A stretch of 64,000 nucleotides of DNA from Chloroflexota bacterium (GCA_014584575.1 JACTMP010000029.1:62001-126000), one strand, 5' to 3'; counted from the stretch's first letter, positions 34,830-44,697 are shown. The notes: a model not told the origin generated them from the letters alone. Made by a program: numbers and translations.

Positions 34830-34900
34830 AGCGGCAGATGGGATTCGAACCCATGATAACAGCTTGGAAGGCTGTTGTGTTACCCCTACACCACTGCCGC
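34830..34900 (-). tRNA. tRNA-Gly (TCC)
   Basis: 71 nt; acceptor GCGGCAG/CTGCCGC with discriminator T, anticodon stem ACAGC/GCTGT, loop CTTCCAA (anticodon TCC), T-loop TTCGAAT. CCA not encoded. Confidence 0.95.
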
Positions 34901-34978
34901 ATATCCGTGTCAAGTATTCAGGTGTCAGGTTTCAAGTTCACATGGTACTTGACACTTGACACTTTAACACGTTTCAGG

Positions 34979-35052
34979 TCGGGGCAGCCGGATTTGAACC
35001 GACGACCTCTCGCTCCCAAAGCGAGCGCTCTACCAAGCTGAGCTATGCCCCG
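34979..35052 (-). tRNA. tRNA-Pro (TGG)
   Basis: 74 nt; acceptor CGGGGCA/TGCCCCG with discriminator A, D-stem GCTC/GAGC, anticodon stem CTCGC/GCGAG, loop TTTGGGA (anticodon TGG), T-loop TTCAAAT. CCA not encoded. Confidence 0.95.
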
Positions 35053-35170
35053 TAAATTATTGAAGTACCGGGCAGTAGTATACTTAGGGGGGGGGGCAGC
35101 GTCAAATGATGGTTGCAAGTGGCAAGTGGCAAGTAGCAGGTGATTACTTACCGCCAACGAGGGATAAAGA

Positions 35171-36316
35171 ATGGGTGAGAGTTACCAACAGTATTTCAGC
35201 GACGAACATGAGATGGCACGGCAGGCGGCGCGGCGCTTTGTGCAGAAGGAAATTGCGCCGTTTGTGGATGAATGGGAAGAGGCGGGCAGTTTTCCGCTTG
35301 ATCTGTACCGGAAAGCGGCAGTTGCCGGGATATTGGGCGTGGGTTATCCCGAAGAATGGGGCGGCGTGCCTGGCGATTTGTTTATGCAGATTGTGGTCTG
35401 GGAAGAACTGGCGCGGGCCGGGTCGGGCGGGGTGGCCGCTGGATTAGGATCTCTGAATATCGCCTTGCCGCCTATTATGCTGTTGGGCACGGATGAGCAA
35501 AAGGCACGGTTTGTGCGACCGGTGCTGGCGGGCGAACAGATAGCGGCGCTGGCGATTACGGAGCCAGGTGGGGGATCGGATGTGGCGAACTTGCAGACAA
35601 CGGCCGTCCACCACGACGACCACTACCTCATCAACGGCAGCAAAACGTTTATCACCAGCGGCTGCCGGGCGGATGTACTGACAACGGCCGTGCGCACCGG
35701 CGGCCCTGGCGCAACCGGCATCAGCCTGCTGGTCATTCCCGGCGACACACCCGGATTGTCTCGTTCCCAACCGCTCAAAAAGATGGGCTGGTGGGCTTCC
35801 GATACCGCGCAACTCTTTTTCGACGACTGCCGCGTGCCCGCCGCCAATCTGATTGGCGCGGAAAATATGGGCTTTTACGCCATCATGGCCAACTTCCAGC
35901 GGGAACGGCTGCAACTGGCGGTGCTGGCAAACATGACGGCGCAGTTGGCGCTGGATGAGTGTTTGCGCTATGTGAAAGAGCGCGAGGCATTTGCACGGCC
36001 GTTGGCCGGATTCCAGGTGATTCGCCACAAGCTGGTAGACATGGCTACCCAGGTGGAGGTCAGCCGCGAATTCACCTACCGCGTCGCCGCCAAAATGGAC
36101 AGTGGCGCTGACCAGGTAACAGAAGTCTCGATGGCTAAAAATTTCGCCTGTCAGGTGAGCGATTTTGTCACCTACGAAGCAGTGCAAATTTTTGGCGGTT
36201 ACGGCTACATGCGCGAATTCCTGGTGGAACGCCTCTACCGCGACAACCGCATCCTCTCCATCGGTGGCGGCACGACGGAGATTATGAAAGAGATTATCGC
36301 TAAACGGTTGTTGTGA
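35171..36316 (+). CDS. Acyl-CoA dehydrogenase
   Basis: 381 residues, the usual length. It has ALAITEPGGGSDVANLQTTAVH in the middle beta domain, LFFDDCRVPAANLIG, and the C-terminal REAFARPLAGFQVIRHKL and QIFGGYGYMREFLVERLYRDNRILSIGGGTTEIM, where the Glu near the end of YMREF or of TTEIM stands at the catalytic-base region. FAD-dependent oxidation of an acyl-CoA at the alpha-beta bond. GAGGG lies 7 nt upstream. It is a single gene here; the stop is followed at once by GGTGGCAGGTGGCAGG repeats. Confidence 0.93.
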   Translation: MGESYQQYFSDEHEMARQAARRFVQKEIAPFVDEWEEAGSFPLDLYRKAAVAGILGVGYPEEWGGVPGDLFMQIVVWEELARAGSGGVAAGLGSLNIALPPIMLLGTDEQKARFVRPVLAGEQIAALAITEPGGGSDVANLQTTAVHHDDHYLINGSKTFITSGCRADVLTTAVRTGGPGATGISLLVIPGDTPGLSRSQPLKKMGWWASDTAQLFFDDCRVPAANLIGAENMGFYAIMANFQRERLQLAVLANMTAQLALDECLRYVKEREAFARPLAGFQVIRHKLVDMATQVEVSREFTYRVAAKMDSGADQVTEVSMAKNFACQVSDFVTYEAVQIFGGYGYMREFLVERLYRDNRILSIGGGTTEIMKEIIAKRLL

Positions 36317-36601
36317 AGGTGGCAGGTGGCAGGTTGCAGGTAACATTTGCCACTTGCCCCAGACAGTTGGCAAAATCATCACTTTGCCAGACATATCTTT
36401 TTACCGCGCCTGCTAGACCATTTTCCAGCATCTGTGTTACACTAAGCTGCATAAAGATTCCATAGAAGCAGCCAACCGATTCAATTACTTTAACCTTCAT
36501 CCACGAGGCAGCACGAACAACCACTCATCATACAGAATTGCAGCCTGTACCAGGCTGTTTGGACTATGAACGGCTACGTTAACGTGGCCAAGGAGGAAAA
36601 C
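36317..36601. other. Intergenic interval with a short GGTGGCAGG repeat
   Basis: 36317-36360 carries GGTGGCAGG units facing TTTGCCACTTGCC. Beyond that I see no RNA gene, no strong promoter and no reading frame that I would call, up to AGGAGG before 36602. Confidence 0.5.
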
Positions 36602-38704
36602 ATGTTCCAGTCTGAACAACAGCAACTGTCCCCTGACAGTGACCTGATTGCAGAATTCGACTCCCTGGCGGCAGATGTTGATCTTTATTACAAAAATCTG
36701 CTGGCATTCGTGGAAACCATCGAAAACATGATAGAGCTGGCTGATTTCCAGCAGCTCTTGGCAGCATATGAGCGATTGGCCGATGTCTATTACTGGCAAT
36801 TTCGCGAGAGTTTGCTGGCCCGATTGCAAGCCCTGTATAAAGAGCAGGAGGAGTTGGATACGGCCGTTGCTGCCCGCAAGAAATCAACTGTCGTCAAGGA
36901 CACCCTCCAGAAAGCCTATGAAGCCAGGAAACAAGAATACCACCAACTGCTCGATCGTGTCCCCAGCCTATTACAAGACGGTCTCAGCAAATTAACGGCG
37001 GAATGGGAACGGGTAAACCAGGTCATCATTGCCAGCCGCACCGCCCACAGCGATATTAATGCCCTGTTACCTGTAGTCTACGCCGCCTCGCACTCGGTGG
37101 GCATTGACGGCCGTCATCTCGCGGTCATCCCCCAGATCAGCAATGATTTCGCCCTGCAATTTTTCAACTACGCCGACAACTTTACAGTTCTTATGATACC
37201 CATCTACACTCTCAAGGCACCCTGGGAATGGAGCATCTTATGGCACGAGATGGCCGGTTACCAGGTGCGCTGGCTGAAGGAGTCAGGTTTTGAAGAGATC
37301 AACCGCCGCCTGACCCGGCAGTCGTCTTGCAAACAGGCACTTCATCACGCTGTCTGGCGATTACGCAAACTGGAACAAACCAATCTCCAAGACTTGAATG
37401 GTATGGAAAAGGAGTTGGCGCAACACGCAGAGGCCATCATTGAAAACATGCTAACACTTGCGGTCGCGGGAACGGGCCAATCGGAGTCTGAATTACGGGA
37501 CTTTATCAATCAGGAGGATGCCGTGCTGACAACCGATTACATTCATAGCTTCCATGGCCAGATGCAACAATTACGTCGTCAGATTTGGCAGGAGCGTGGT
37601 TATGAGATCTATGATCAATTCCTGGACAAGGGCTGGTGTGAAGATTGGTTGGAAGAGGTATTTGAAGATGCTTTTAGCGCCTCTTTTTTTGGCGAACCAT
37701 TTCCGGCCATCCTAGATCGTATCCTCAAGCGGTTTGCAGATGGCGGCAAGGGGCTGCGCCATCCGCCACGCGAGGAACGAAGACGGGTGGCTGAAAAAGT
37801 CATTGAATTGGCCAACAACGGCAAAGTTGCAGACGATTATCCTTCTGACACAAACAACCTGAATAATCGAGATGGGGAGGCATACATCATCTCATTGGTA
37901 GCCAGGCAGATTCACTGCACATTGAGTTCATTTATTTTAGCACGGCAAATGGACCAGACATCCCAGGAAGCCTTGCAAACTGTCATCAGGCGGATCAACG
38001 AGATCGCTACCGCGACTCATATAGTGCAGCCCGGAGATACGCTTTTTAGAATTGGTCTACAATATGGATTCACCTGGCAGGAACTGGCGGAAGCCAACCG
38101 TTTAGTTAATCCCCGTTTTAATCCCAGTTCGCTTTACGTGGGACAGGAGCTTGTCATTGCTGGCCAGTCGTTAGCAGGGGAAGATGTGCAAGCGTTGTGG
38201 CAGGAACGGCCGTCCAAATCTCCCAAGATTACATCAAGAACCGTACGACAAATCAGGCAGATGATCCGCGAAGCCATGGAAAGTTGGTTGGATGGCAAGC
38301 CCAAACAGGCCAACGACATTATCCAGAAGTTAAGCCGACTTTCAGGAACCGCTGCAACTACAAACACCATTGGTAATGATCCAGAGATGTCCAGAAGCAA
38401 AGCGGATTCCTTTATTGAAATGATCAAAGCAATGGATTACATAAACCTGCTGAGTGTAAACTTTACGGACATAGACTTTAACGCCAATAATTTCATCACG
38501 ATTATTTGCGCACCAAACCAACAATATAAGGTGCTGGCATCAAAGTGGAGTGAATGGGAGAAGGCTAATCCACCCAAGGTCAAAATAGTGGTTCCCACCG
38601 GCAATCTAAGCATGGAAAAGGTCTTTACCAAAGGTACCGAGCAATGGGCGATGACAAACAGACATTGGGAAGACTCCTATCCTCAGCACATCAAGGACGG
38701 TTAA
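36602..38704 (+). CDS. LysM-domain protein with zincin-like HE motif, function unknown
   Basis: About 700 residues. The N-terminal 200 residues are helical and probably coiled coil. Around residue 213 lies ILWHEMAGYQVRW, an HExxG-like motif that could bind zinc. A LysM domain occupies about 472-519 (THIVQPGDTLFRIGLQYGF to LYVGQELVIAG), followed by helices and a C-terminal alpha/beta part. No signal peptide is visible, unusual for LysM proteins. AGGAGG precedes the ATG at 36602. It is convergent with, and overlaps by 4 bp, the EAD-STAND-FGE gene. Overall family not recognised. Confidence 0.65.
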   Translation: MFQSEQQQLSPDSDLIAEFDSLAADVDLYYKNLLAFVETIENMIELADFQQLLAAYERLADVYYWQFRESLLARLQALYKEQEELDTAVAARKKSTVVKDTLQKAYEARKQEYHQLLDRVPSLLQDGLSKLTAEWERVNQVIIASRTAHSDINALLPVVYAASHSVGIDGRHLAVIPQISNDFALQFFNYADNFTVLMIPIYTLKAPWEWSILWHEMAGYQVRWLKESGFEEINRRLTRQSSCKQALHHAVWRLRKLEQTNLQDLNGMEKELAQHAEAIIENMLTLAVAGTGQSESELRDFINQEDAVLTTDYIHSFHGQMQQLRRQIWQERGYEIYDQFLDKGWCEDWLEEVFEDAFSASFFGEPFPAILDRILKRFADGGKGLRHPPREERRRVAEKVIELANNGKVADDYPSDTNNLNNRDGEAYIISLVARQIHCTLSSFILARQMDQTSQEALQTVIRRINEIATATHIVQPGDTLFRIGLQYGFTWQELAEANRLVNPRFNPSSLYVGQELVIAGQSLAGEDVQALWQERPSKSPKITSRTVRQIRQMIREAMESWLDGKPKQANDIIQKLSRLSGTAATTNTIGNDPEMSRSKADSFIEMIKAMDYINLLSVNFTDIDFNANNFITIICAPNQQYKVLASKWSEWEKANPPKVKIVVPTGNLSMEKVFTKGTEQWAMTNRHWEDSYPQHIKDG

Positions 38705-41238
38705 GGCCTGGCGGCCGCACAGCGGAAACCGAATTCATCCTTACTTGTTGTCCCGCTCTCCGCAAGCCACTCGGTTATCCGGTCAAAGCCAAAGTTCCAA
38801 CCGCCACCACGCAGCACAAAAGCATCGCTTCCCTGAAACTTCGCTGGGTGCCCACCCCAAAAGTGGGTTACATCATAATCTCCACCAGCATCATACATCT
38901 CCTGGTAATAAGAAGTGGTCCATTCCCAGACATTGCCAACCAGATTGTAGATACCTTCAGGGGTGGCTCCGGCGGGGAGGCTGGTAACGGATTGTGTACC
39001 ACTTGTTGGTAGCACGGGAAACTCTGTTTCACTGAAAGTCAAGTTAGCCGTCAGCGGAGTAGGGGGGGCATTGGTCGGCCAGTCACGGCCGTTGTCCTCT
39101 CCCCGCACCGCCTTTACCCACTCCAACTCTGTTGGCAGTCGGCGGTCAATCCAACGGCAAAACGCATTGGCTTGAAACACCGTTACGTGGGTAACCGGGT
39201 GATCCGCCTTTTCAGGATCCTGAAAAGCAGTCTGATCCAGCGGGGGTGTACAATCACCATGTTGCACACACAAAGCGTACTGCGCGTTGCTGACCTCATA
39301 AACATCCAGAGCAAAAGCAGACAGCGGCAGCGTGAGCGCCGGGCCTTCGCGGAAAAAGGTATTCCCGACAACGGCGGGATCGTCGGTACCCAGCGTAACA
39401 GGACCGGCGGCCAATGCCACCATCGGCCCGCGGGCCCGCACCTTTGCCCGCTCTTCTTGAATGATCGGCGTGACCAGGATGGCGATGACAGCTAACATGA
39501 GCACGGCCGTGCCCCCCAATGCCACCACCATCCAGCGCAATCGCCGCGCTGACTGCCCCTGACTGGCAATTAATTCTTGAGCTATTTCCAGTTCACGCTG
39601 CCGGGCTTCTTCTTTGGCCCGGTTTTCTGCCTGAACGGCTTGATGGCTGGTTTCCAGGAATTGGCGTTCCAAACGGCTCATGGTTTGGGCGTTTTTGTCC
39701 ATCCATTGCCGGGCATTTGCCAACCGGACGCCGCGATAGAGCAGACCTTCGTCACGGCCGTACTTGAGCCAGTTGAGTGTATCGGCCGTAATCTGCCGGT
39801 GCTGGCGCAAATCGTCACGGCTGGCATTCAGCCATTCACGCAACGTAGGCCATTCGCGGATCAGAGCTTCATGTGTTACCTCTACTGTCTTATCACCGCT
39901 GCCTTCGGCCACGTCTACCATCACCAAACGCGCATCGGTCAAAATGCTCAATACAGTCTCGATGACTTCTTCGTTGGTGGCGCGGGTGATCAGCTCGGCA
40001 AAATTGGCACGGCGGCGTGTAGCCTGGGTGCCCTCGCCCAGTTCCGTCAGGCGCAGGAAGATGGCGCGCGCAATGGGGCGCTGTTCCGGAGTCAATCGTT
40101 GTTGAAAAACGGACTCGGCCGTTTCCGCAATGGCCCCCCGAATCCCGCCAGAGCTGACGTAACCCGTCAGGGTCATGGTGACACCTTCGCGCCGCTGCCA
40201 TGTTTCCAGCAAAGCGTGGGAAAGCAGCGGCAGCGCGCCTGGTTCATCGCCCACATCTTCCAGCAGCAAATCAACCAGCCCTTTTTCAAATTTCCAGCCG
40301 TAGCGCGTAGCCGGTAAGGTCACTGCCTGGCGCAGCTCTTCCTGATTCATAGGACCAAGATAAAACTGCTGGTTAGACAGGACATGGCGTAGCGTTTCGT
40401 ATTGGGCACAGGGGGCATAAAAATCGGCGCGTAGGGTGATGACCACAACGATAGCGCTCTGTGCAGCCGTTGTCAGATTGTCCACAAATGCTTGCCGCTC
40501 TGTTTTATCCTTGCATTGGGTAAACAGTTCTTCAAACTGGTCTACAAAGATGAGGAGTTTACGACTGCTACTGTTTTTCAACAGCAAACGGCCGTGTGTA
40601 CTCAACCCTTCCGCCTTTGCCGCATACAGATCACGCATCTGAATCGCTTCCGCGGCGTTGGTAGCCAGAGCCGAAGCCAACGAGAGCAACGGTGCGTCGG
40701 TCGGCGTCAGGATATAGGTAGGCCAATGGGCACAACCTTCAGGCAGTAGCAGGCCATCCAATTGTTTTTTACCTTGCAGCACGGGAATAAAACCGGCGCG
40801 CACAACCGAAGATTTACCGCTGCCGGAAGCACCGACAACGGCCAGGAAGTTGTGCTGATGCAGATTGTGAACGAGTTCGGCCGTTACAGTGTCACGGCCG
40901 TAAAAGTGATCAAAATCAGCCACATCAAAATGCGCCAGACCCTTATACGGTGGCTGACCCGCTTCCTGGTACTGCCCTGCCAGATCGGCCCGCCCCAACT
41001 CCTCCCACGTTATCGCGTTTGGCCGCGCGGCAACTACCTGACCGGCTAATTCCAACAGCGCCCCTCGCCGGTCGAATACTTTAACGAGTTGAATCGCCTT
41101 GCCGGTGCGCCCCCCCTCACCCAAATCCTCAAATTCGTAATTGAGGCTAAAGCAGAGTTCTTCAATTTCAGCCAGATTGAAATACTGGGCAATAGCCTTG
41201 CCCAACTGCACGGGGTTGACTGTGCGATCATCTGCCAT
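38701..41238 (-). CDS. STAND NTPase with N-terminal effector-associated domain and C-terminal FGE domain
   Basis: 845 residues. Residues about 8-70 (LGKAIAQYFNLAEIEELCFS, then LLELAG) match the small death-like, effector-associated adaptor domains of bacterial conflict proteins. A P-loop GASGSGKSS at about 136 and Walker B LLIFVDQFEELF at about 230 define the STAND NTPase, ending near DEGLLYRGVRLANAR. A coiled coil and one membrane helix (about 564-590) follow, then an FGE/SUMF1-like domain (about 600-845) with VTHVTVFQANAFCRW, NLVGNVWEWT and LRGGGW. Possibly a membrane-tethered signalling or defence protein. Confidence 0.85.
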   Translation of the reverse strand: MADDRTVNPVQLGKAIAQYFNLAEIEELCFSLNYEFEDLGEGGRTGKAIQLVKVFDRRGALLELAGQVVAARPNAITWEELGRADLAGQYQEAGQPPYKGLAHFDVADFDHFYGRDTVTAELVHNLHQHNFLAVVGASGSGKSSVVRAGFIPVLQGKKQLDGLLLPEGCAHWPTYILTPTDAPLLSLASALATNAAEAIQMRDLYAAKAEGLSTHGRLLLKNSSSRKLLIFVDQFEELFTQCKDKTERQAFVDNLTTAAQSAIVVVITLRADFYAPCAQYETLRHVLSNQQFYLGPMNQEELRQAVTLPATRYGWKFEKGLVDLLLEDVGDEPGALPLLSHALLETWQRREGVTMTLTGYVSSGGIRGAIAETAESVFQQRLTPEQRPIARAIFLRLTELGEGTQATRRRANFAELITRATNEEVIETVLSILTDARLVMVDVAEGSGDKTVEVTHEALIREWPTLREWLNASRDDLRQHRQITADTLNWLKYGRDEGLLYRGVRLANARQWMDKNAQTMSRLERQFLETSHQAVQAENRAKEEARQRELEIAQELIASQGQSARRLRWMVVALGGTAVLMLAVIAILVTPIIQEERAKVRARGPMVALAAGPVTLGTDDPAVVGNTFFREGPALTLPLSAFALDVYEVSNAQYALCVQHGDCTPPLDQTAFQDPEKADHPVTHVTVFQANAFCRWIDRRLPTELEWVKAVRGEDNGRDWPTNAPPTPLTANLTFSETEFPVLPTSGTQSVTSLPAGATPEGIYNLVGNVWEWTTSYYQEMYDAGGDYDVTHFWGGHPAKFQGSDAFVLRGGGWNFGFDRITEWLAESGTTSKDEFGFRCAAARP

Positions 41239-41326
41239 TTACCTGCTCCACATGAGATAAACTATTGTAGCGGAAAAGAGGTGGAGAAGAAAAGCCAATC
41301 TCTCAGCGGCAATCTCAAATCCTGGG

Positions 41327-41332
41327 TATAAT
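41327..41332 (+). promoter_or_regulatory. -10 box of the first FemAB gene
   Basis: TATAAT ends 8 nt before the ATG at 41341, predicting a leaderless mRNA. No matching -35 box is visible. Confidence 0.45.
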
Positions 41333-41340
41333 CCCCTCCC

Positions 41341-42402
41341 ATGTTTGACAAAATTTTAGGTGTAGAAGAACAGGCGCATACGGCCGAGGATGACGAGTGG
41401 GATGCGTTTGCGGCCGCCCACCCGCAGGGCAGTTTGCTGCAAACGACGGGTTGGGCGCGGCTGAAGAACCGTTTTGGCTGGCGTTCGCATCGTGTCTGGC
41501 TGAAACGCGACGGCCGTATCGTAGCCGGGGCGCAACTCTTGTACAAATCGGCGGCGTTGGGGATGATGAAAATGGCCTACATCCCCCATGGGCCGTTGGT
41601 GGATTGGACGGATGCAGAGCAAACGGCCGTGCTGTTGAACCAGATTGACCACTCCGTCTATGAACGGCGGGCGGCCATCGTCAAGATGGAGCCGCTGCTG
41701 TGGCAGGAGGATATGCCCGCCGACGATTGGCAGGCCATCTGCCAGCAGCACAATTTGCGGCCGGAAACGGACACCATCCAGCCGCCACAAACGGTGATTT
41801 TGGATTTACGGCCGTCGCCCGACGACATTCTGGCGGCGATGAAACAGAAAACGCGCTACAACATTCGGCTGGCGGCCAAAAAGGGCGTCACCACCCGCCT
41901 GGGCAGTCGCAGCGATTTGCCCGCTTTTATCCAACTGATGCAGCTCACCGGCCAACGAGACGGTTTTGGCATCCATACGCCGCTTTATTACCAGGCGGCG
42001 TATGAGATTTTTGCGGAGACGGGGCAGGTGGCGTTGTGGTTGGCGGAGTTTGACGGACGGCCGTTGGCCGCCATCATGGTCTTCACCACGGGGCCACACG
42101 CCTACTACCTCTATGGCGCGTCCGGCAATGAAGAACGGGAGCGCATGCCCAACTACGCCGTGCAGTGGGCGGCCGTCGAATGGGCCAAAGAGCAGGGCTG
42201 CCATAGCTATGATTTGTGGGGCATTCCCGACGCGCCGGAAGCGGAACTGGAAGCCAATTTCACCAACCGACACGACGGGCTATGGGGCGTCTACCGCTTC
42301 AAACGTGGCTTCGGCGGCCAGATCAAACGCACCGTCGGCGCTACGGATCGGGTGTATAACGAGTTGGCGTATAAGTTGTATCAATGGAGGCGAAGCCGGT
42401 GA
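41341..42402 (+). CDS. FemAB-family peptidyltransferase, copy 1
   Basis: 353 residues. It has the double-GNAT FemA/FemX layout: LLQTTGWARLKNRFGWRSHRVWL at the start, MKQKTRYNIRLAAKKGV in the middle and AYYLYGASGNEERERMPNYAVQWAAVEWAKEQGCHSYDLWGIPD near the end. Family members add amino acids from aminoacyl-tRNA to lipid-linked peptidoglycan precursors. A second family member follows directly; the two share motifs such as YNI.LAA.KG and YGAS. The exact amino acid is unknown. Confidence 0.9.
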   Translation: MFDKILGVEEQAHTAEDDEWDAFAAAHPQGSLLQTTGWARLKNRFGWRSHRVWLKRDGRIVAGAQLLYKSAALGMMKMAYIPHGPLVDWTDAEQTAVLLNQIDHSVYERRAAIVKMEPLLWQEDMPADDWQAICQQHNLRPETDTIQPPQTVILDLRPSPDDILAAMKQKTRYNIRLAAKKGVTTRLGSRSDLPAFIQLMQLTGQRDGFGIHTPLYYQAAYEIFAETGQVALWLAEFDGRPLAAIMVFTTGPHAYYLYGASGNEERERMPNYAVQWAAVEWAKEQGCHSYDLWGIPDAPEAELEANFTNRHDGLWGVYRFKRGFGGQIKRTVGATDRVYNELAYKLYQWRRSR

Positions 42403-42403
42403 A

Positions 42404-42468
42404 ACGTGATGCGTGATACGTGACTCGTGAATGGTCACACATCACGCATCACGCATCACGAAAACCGT
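42404..42468. repeat. GTGATGCGTGAT-type inverted repeat
   Basis: Units GTGATGCGTGATACGTGAC face CATCACGCATCACGCATCACG, filling almost the whole gap between the two FemAB genes and ending just before the second start. Confidence 0.8.
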
Positions 42469-43557
42469 ATGACCACCTTCCAGCCCGTCACCTCTCCCAC
42501 CGAATGGCAGCAAACGCTGTGCCAACTGCCCAACGCCCACGCGCTACAAAGCTGGACGTGGGCGGCGTTTAAGGCGCGGTGGGGGTGGCAAATGCGGCCG
42601 TTGGTGATGAATGGGCCGGGTGGCCATAAGCCTGTGGCGGCGGCGATGGTTTTGAAACGGCCGTTGCCCCGCACCCCCTATTCCATCCTCTATGTGCCCA
42701 AAGGGCCGGCGTTTGACTACGCCAACGAGGCGCTGCGGGGAGTGGTGCTGGCAGAGTTAGAGCAGGTGGCGCGAAAGGAGCGAGGCATTTTTATCAAGAT
42801 TGACCCGGATGTGGTAAAAGGCCAGGGCGCGGAAGAGGAAACGGCCGTGCCCCTGGGTATCGAGTTCATGCAGGATTTACAGGCGCGCGGCTGGCTGTTT
42901 GCCAAAGAGCAGATTCAATTTCGGCATACGGTGGAACTGGATTTGACCCAATCGGAAGAGGCACTGCTGGCGGTGATGAAATCCAAGACGCGCTATAACA
43001 TCGGGCTGGCAGCCCGCAAGGGGATCACCGTGCGGGCGGGGACGCCGGATGATTTTCCGGTGTTGGCGGCCATGTACCAGGAGACAGGGGAGCGAGATGG
43101 GTTTGGGCTACGGCCGTTGCCCTACTACCTGGACGCCTGGCAAAGTTTTTACCAATCCGGCCTGGGGCAGCCGCTCATTGCCGAGTATGAGGGGGAGCCG
43201 GTGGCGGCCGTCTATCTGGTGAAATCAGGCCAGAAGGTGATTTATATGTACGGCGCGTCCACCGAAAAAGAGCGTAACCGGATGCCGAACTATTTGTTAC
43301 AATGGGAGGCTATCCGCTGGGCAAAAGCACAAGGATGTGAACGATACGATTTTTGGGGCGCGCCGGATGAATTCAGCGAGAGCGACCGGCTGTGGGGCGT
43401 GTGGCGCTTCAAAGCCGGTTTCAACGGTCAGGTGGTACGGCACATCGGCGCGTGGGATTATGTGGTACGGCCGTTTTGGTATTGGATGTATGGTACGGCC
43501 GTGCCGAAATATCTAGATTTATTGAGGAATAGAAAAAAGGGGGAGATTGGCGATTAG
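42469..43557 (+). CDS. FemAB-family peptidyltransferase, copy 2
   Basis: About 362 residues, homologous to the preceding gene: LQSWTWAAFKARWGWQMRPL, VMKSKTRYNIGLAARKGI, VIYMYGASTEKERNRMPNYLLQWEAIRWAKAQGCERYDFWGAPD and LWGVWRFKAGFNGQVV. It begins at the ATG at 42469; an earlier in-frame start is coded by the GTGATGCG repeat and is rejected. The C-terminal KKGEIGD and stop are made by a GAGATTGGCG repeat. Probably acts with copy 1 in building the peptidoglycan cross-bridge. Confidence 0.9.
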   Translation: MTTFQPVTSPTEWQQTLCQLPNAHALQSWTWAAFKARWGWQMRPLVMNGPGGHKPVAAAMVLKRPLPRTPYSILYVPKGPAFDYANEALRGVVLAELEQVARKERGIFIKIDPDVVKGQGAEEETAVPLGIEFMQDLQARGWLFAKEQIQFRHTVELDLTQSEEALLAVMKSKTRYNIGLAARKGITVRAGTPDDFPVLAAMYQETGERDGFGLRPLPYYLDAWQSFYQSGLGQPLIAEYEGEPVAAVYLVKSGQKVIYMYGASTEKERNRMPNYLLQWEAIRWAKAQGCERYDFWGAPDEFSESDRLWGVWRFKAGFNGQVVRHIGAWDYVVRPFWYWMYGTAVPKYLDLLRNRKKGEIGD

Positions 43558-43606
43558 AGATTGGAGATTGCCCCATCTCCAATCTCCAATCTCTAATCTC
43601 CAAAAG
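43545..43606. repeat. GAGATTGG inverted repeat
   Basis: GAGATTGGCGATTAGAGATT and further units face CATCTCCAATCTCCAATCTC. It includes the stop codon of the second FemAB gene. Confidence 0.8.
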
Positions 43607-43617
43607 AGGAATTCACT

Positions 43618-44697
43618 ATGGCACGAACGATTGTCATCCTGGACGGCGACCAGACCGGACAGGAATTATTAGAAGAGGCGCTGCGGGTGCTGGATTCACA
43701 CGTCACCCGTTTTGATGTGGAGTTTCTCCGTTTTGATCTCAGCCTGGAAAACCGGCGCGCCACCAACAACCAGGTGGTGTACGAAGCGGGCAAGGCCATC
43801 CGGCGCCACCGGGTTGCCCTCAAAGCGGCCACCATCACCCCCGAAGTGAAAGGGGATGTGGGCAGCCCCAACCGCATTTTGCGCGAGGAGATGGATGCGG
43901 AGGTGATTTTGCGCACCGGCCGGCGTATTCCCGGCGTGCGCTCCACCGCCGGCGTTTATGCGCCCATCAGCGTGGTGCGCATGGCGCGGGATGACGCCTA
44001 TGGCGCGAAGGAGTGGCGCGAAGGCGAGGATGGGTCGCCGGACGAAATGGCTTACCGCACCGAAAAGATCAGCCGCCGCGTCTGCCGGGCGGTGGCCGAA
44101 TACGCCTTCCTGCACGCCCGCGATACCGGCGCTAAGGTGTTTGGCGGCCCCAAATTCACCGTCAGCCCGGTGTATGAGGGCATGTTCAAGGAAGAGATGG
44201 ACGCCTGCGCCGGGCGCTACCCGGATGTGCGCTACGAACCGCAATTGATTGACGCTACTTTTGCCCTGTTGTTAGCCACCACCGGGGAGCCGCTGGTCAT
44301 TCCGGCGCTGAACCGGGACGGCGATTTGCTCTCTGACATGGTGCTGCAAATGTTCGGCTCCATTGCCGGGTCGGAATCTATGGTCATTTCGATTGGCGAA
44401 GACGGGCAGATTGACTGCCTGATGGCCGAAGCGCCACACGGCACCGCCCCCCGGTTGCAAGGGCAGAACCGGGCCAACCCCATGGCCATGATCCTGGCCG
44501 GGGCGGGCATGCTCTCGCACATGAAGGAAAAAGAAGCCAAACGCGCCAGCCGCGCCATTTATGAGGCCACGCTGGAAACGGTCTACGATGGCATTCGCAC
44601 GGCCGACATCGGCGGCACGGCCAATACCGATGAATTTACCAACGAGGTCATCCGCCGGGTGAAGGCGAAGTTGGAAGTGTGGTCGGCGCTTTCGTAA
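43618..44697 (+). CDS. Isocitrate/isopropylmalate dehydrogenase-family enzyme
   Basis: 359 residues. The beta-decarboxylating dehydrogenase fold is shown by GDQTGQELLEEALRVL, AATITPEVKGDVGSPN, YAPISVVRMA, the metal-site LNRDGDLLSDMVLQMFGSIAGSESMVI and EAPHGTAPRLQGQNRANPMAMILAGAGML. The NRDGDLLSD stretch replaces the more common NxxGDxLSD with the Asp residues kept. Oxidatively decarboxylates a 2-hydroxy-3-carboxylate; which one is uncertain. An RBS GAGG precedes the ATG. Confidence 0.85.
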   Translation: MARTIVILDGDQTGQELLEEALRVLDSHVTRFDVEFLRFDLSLENRRATNNQVVYEAGKAIRRHRVALKAATITPEVKGDVGSPNRILREEMDAEVILRTGRRIPGVRSTAGVYAPISVVRMARDDAYGAKEWREGEDGSPDEMAYRTEKISRRVCRAVAEYAFLHARDTGAKVFGGPKFTVSPVYEGMFKEEMDACAGRYPDVRYEPQLIDATFALLLATTGEPLVIPALNRDGDLLSDMVLQMFGSIAGSESMVISIGEDGQIDCLMAEAPHGTAPRLQGQNRANPMAMILAGAGMLSHMKEKEAKRASRAIYEATLETVYDGIRTADIGGTANTDEFTNEVIRRVKAKLEVWSALS

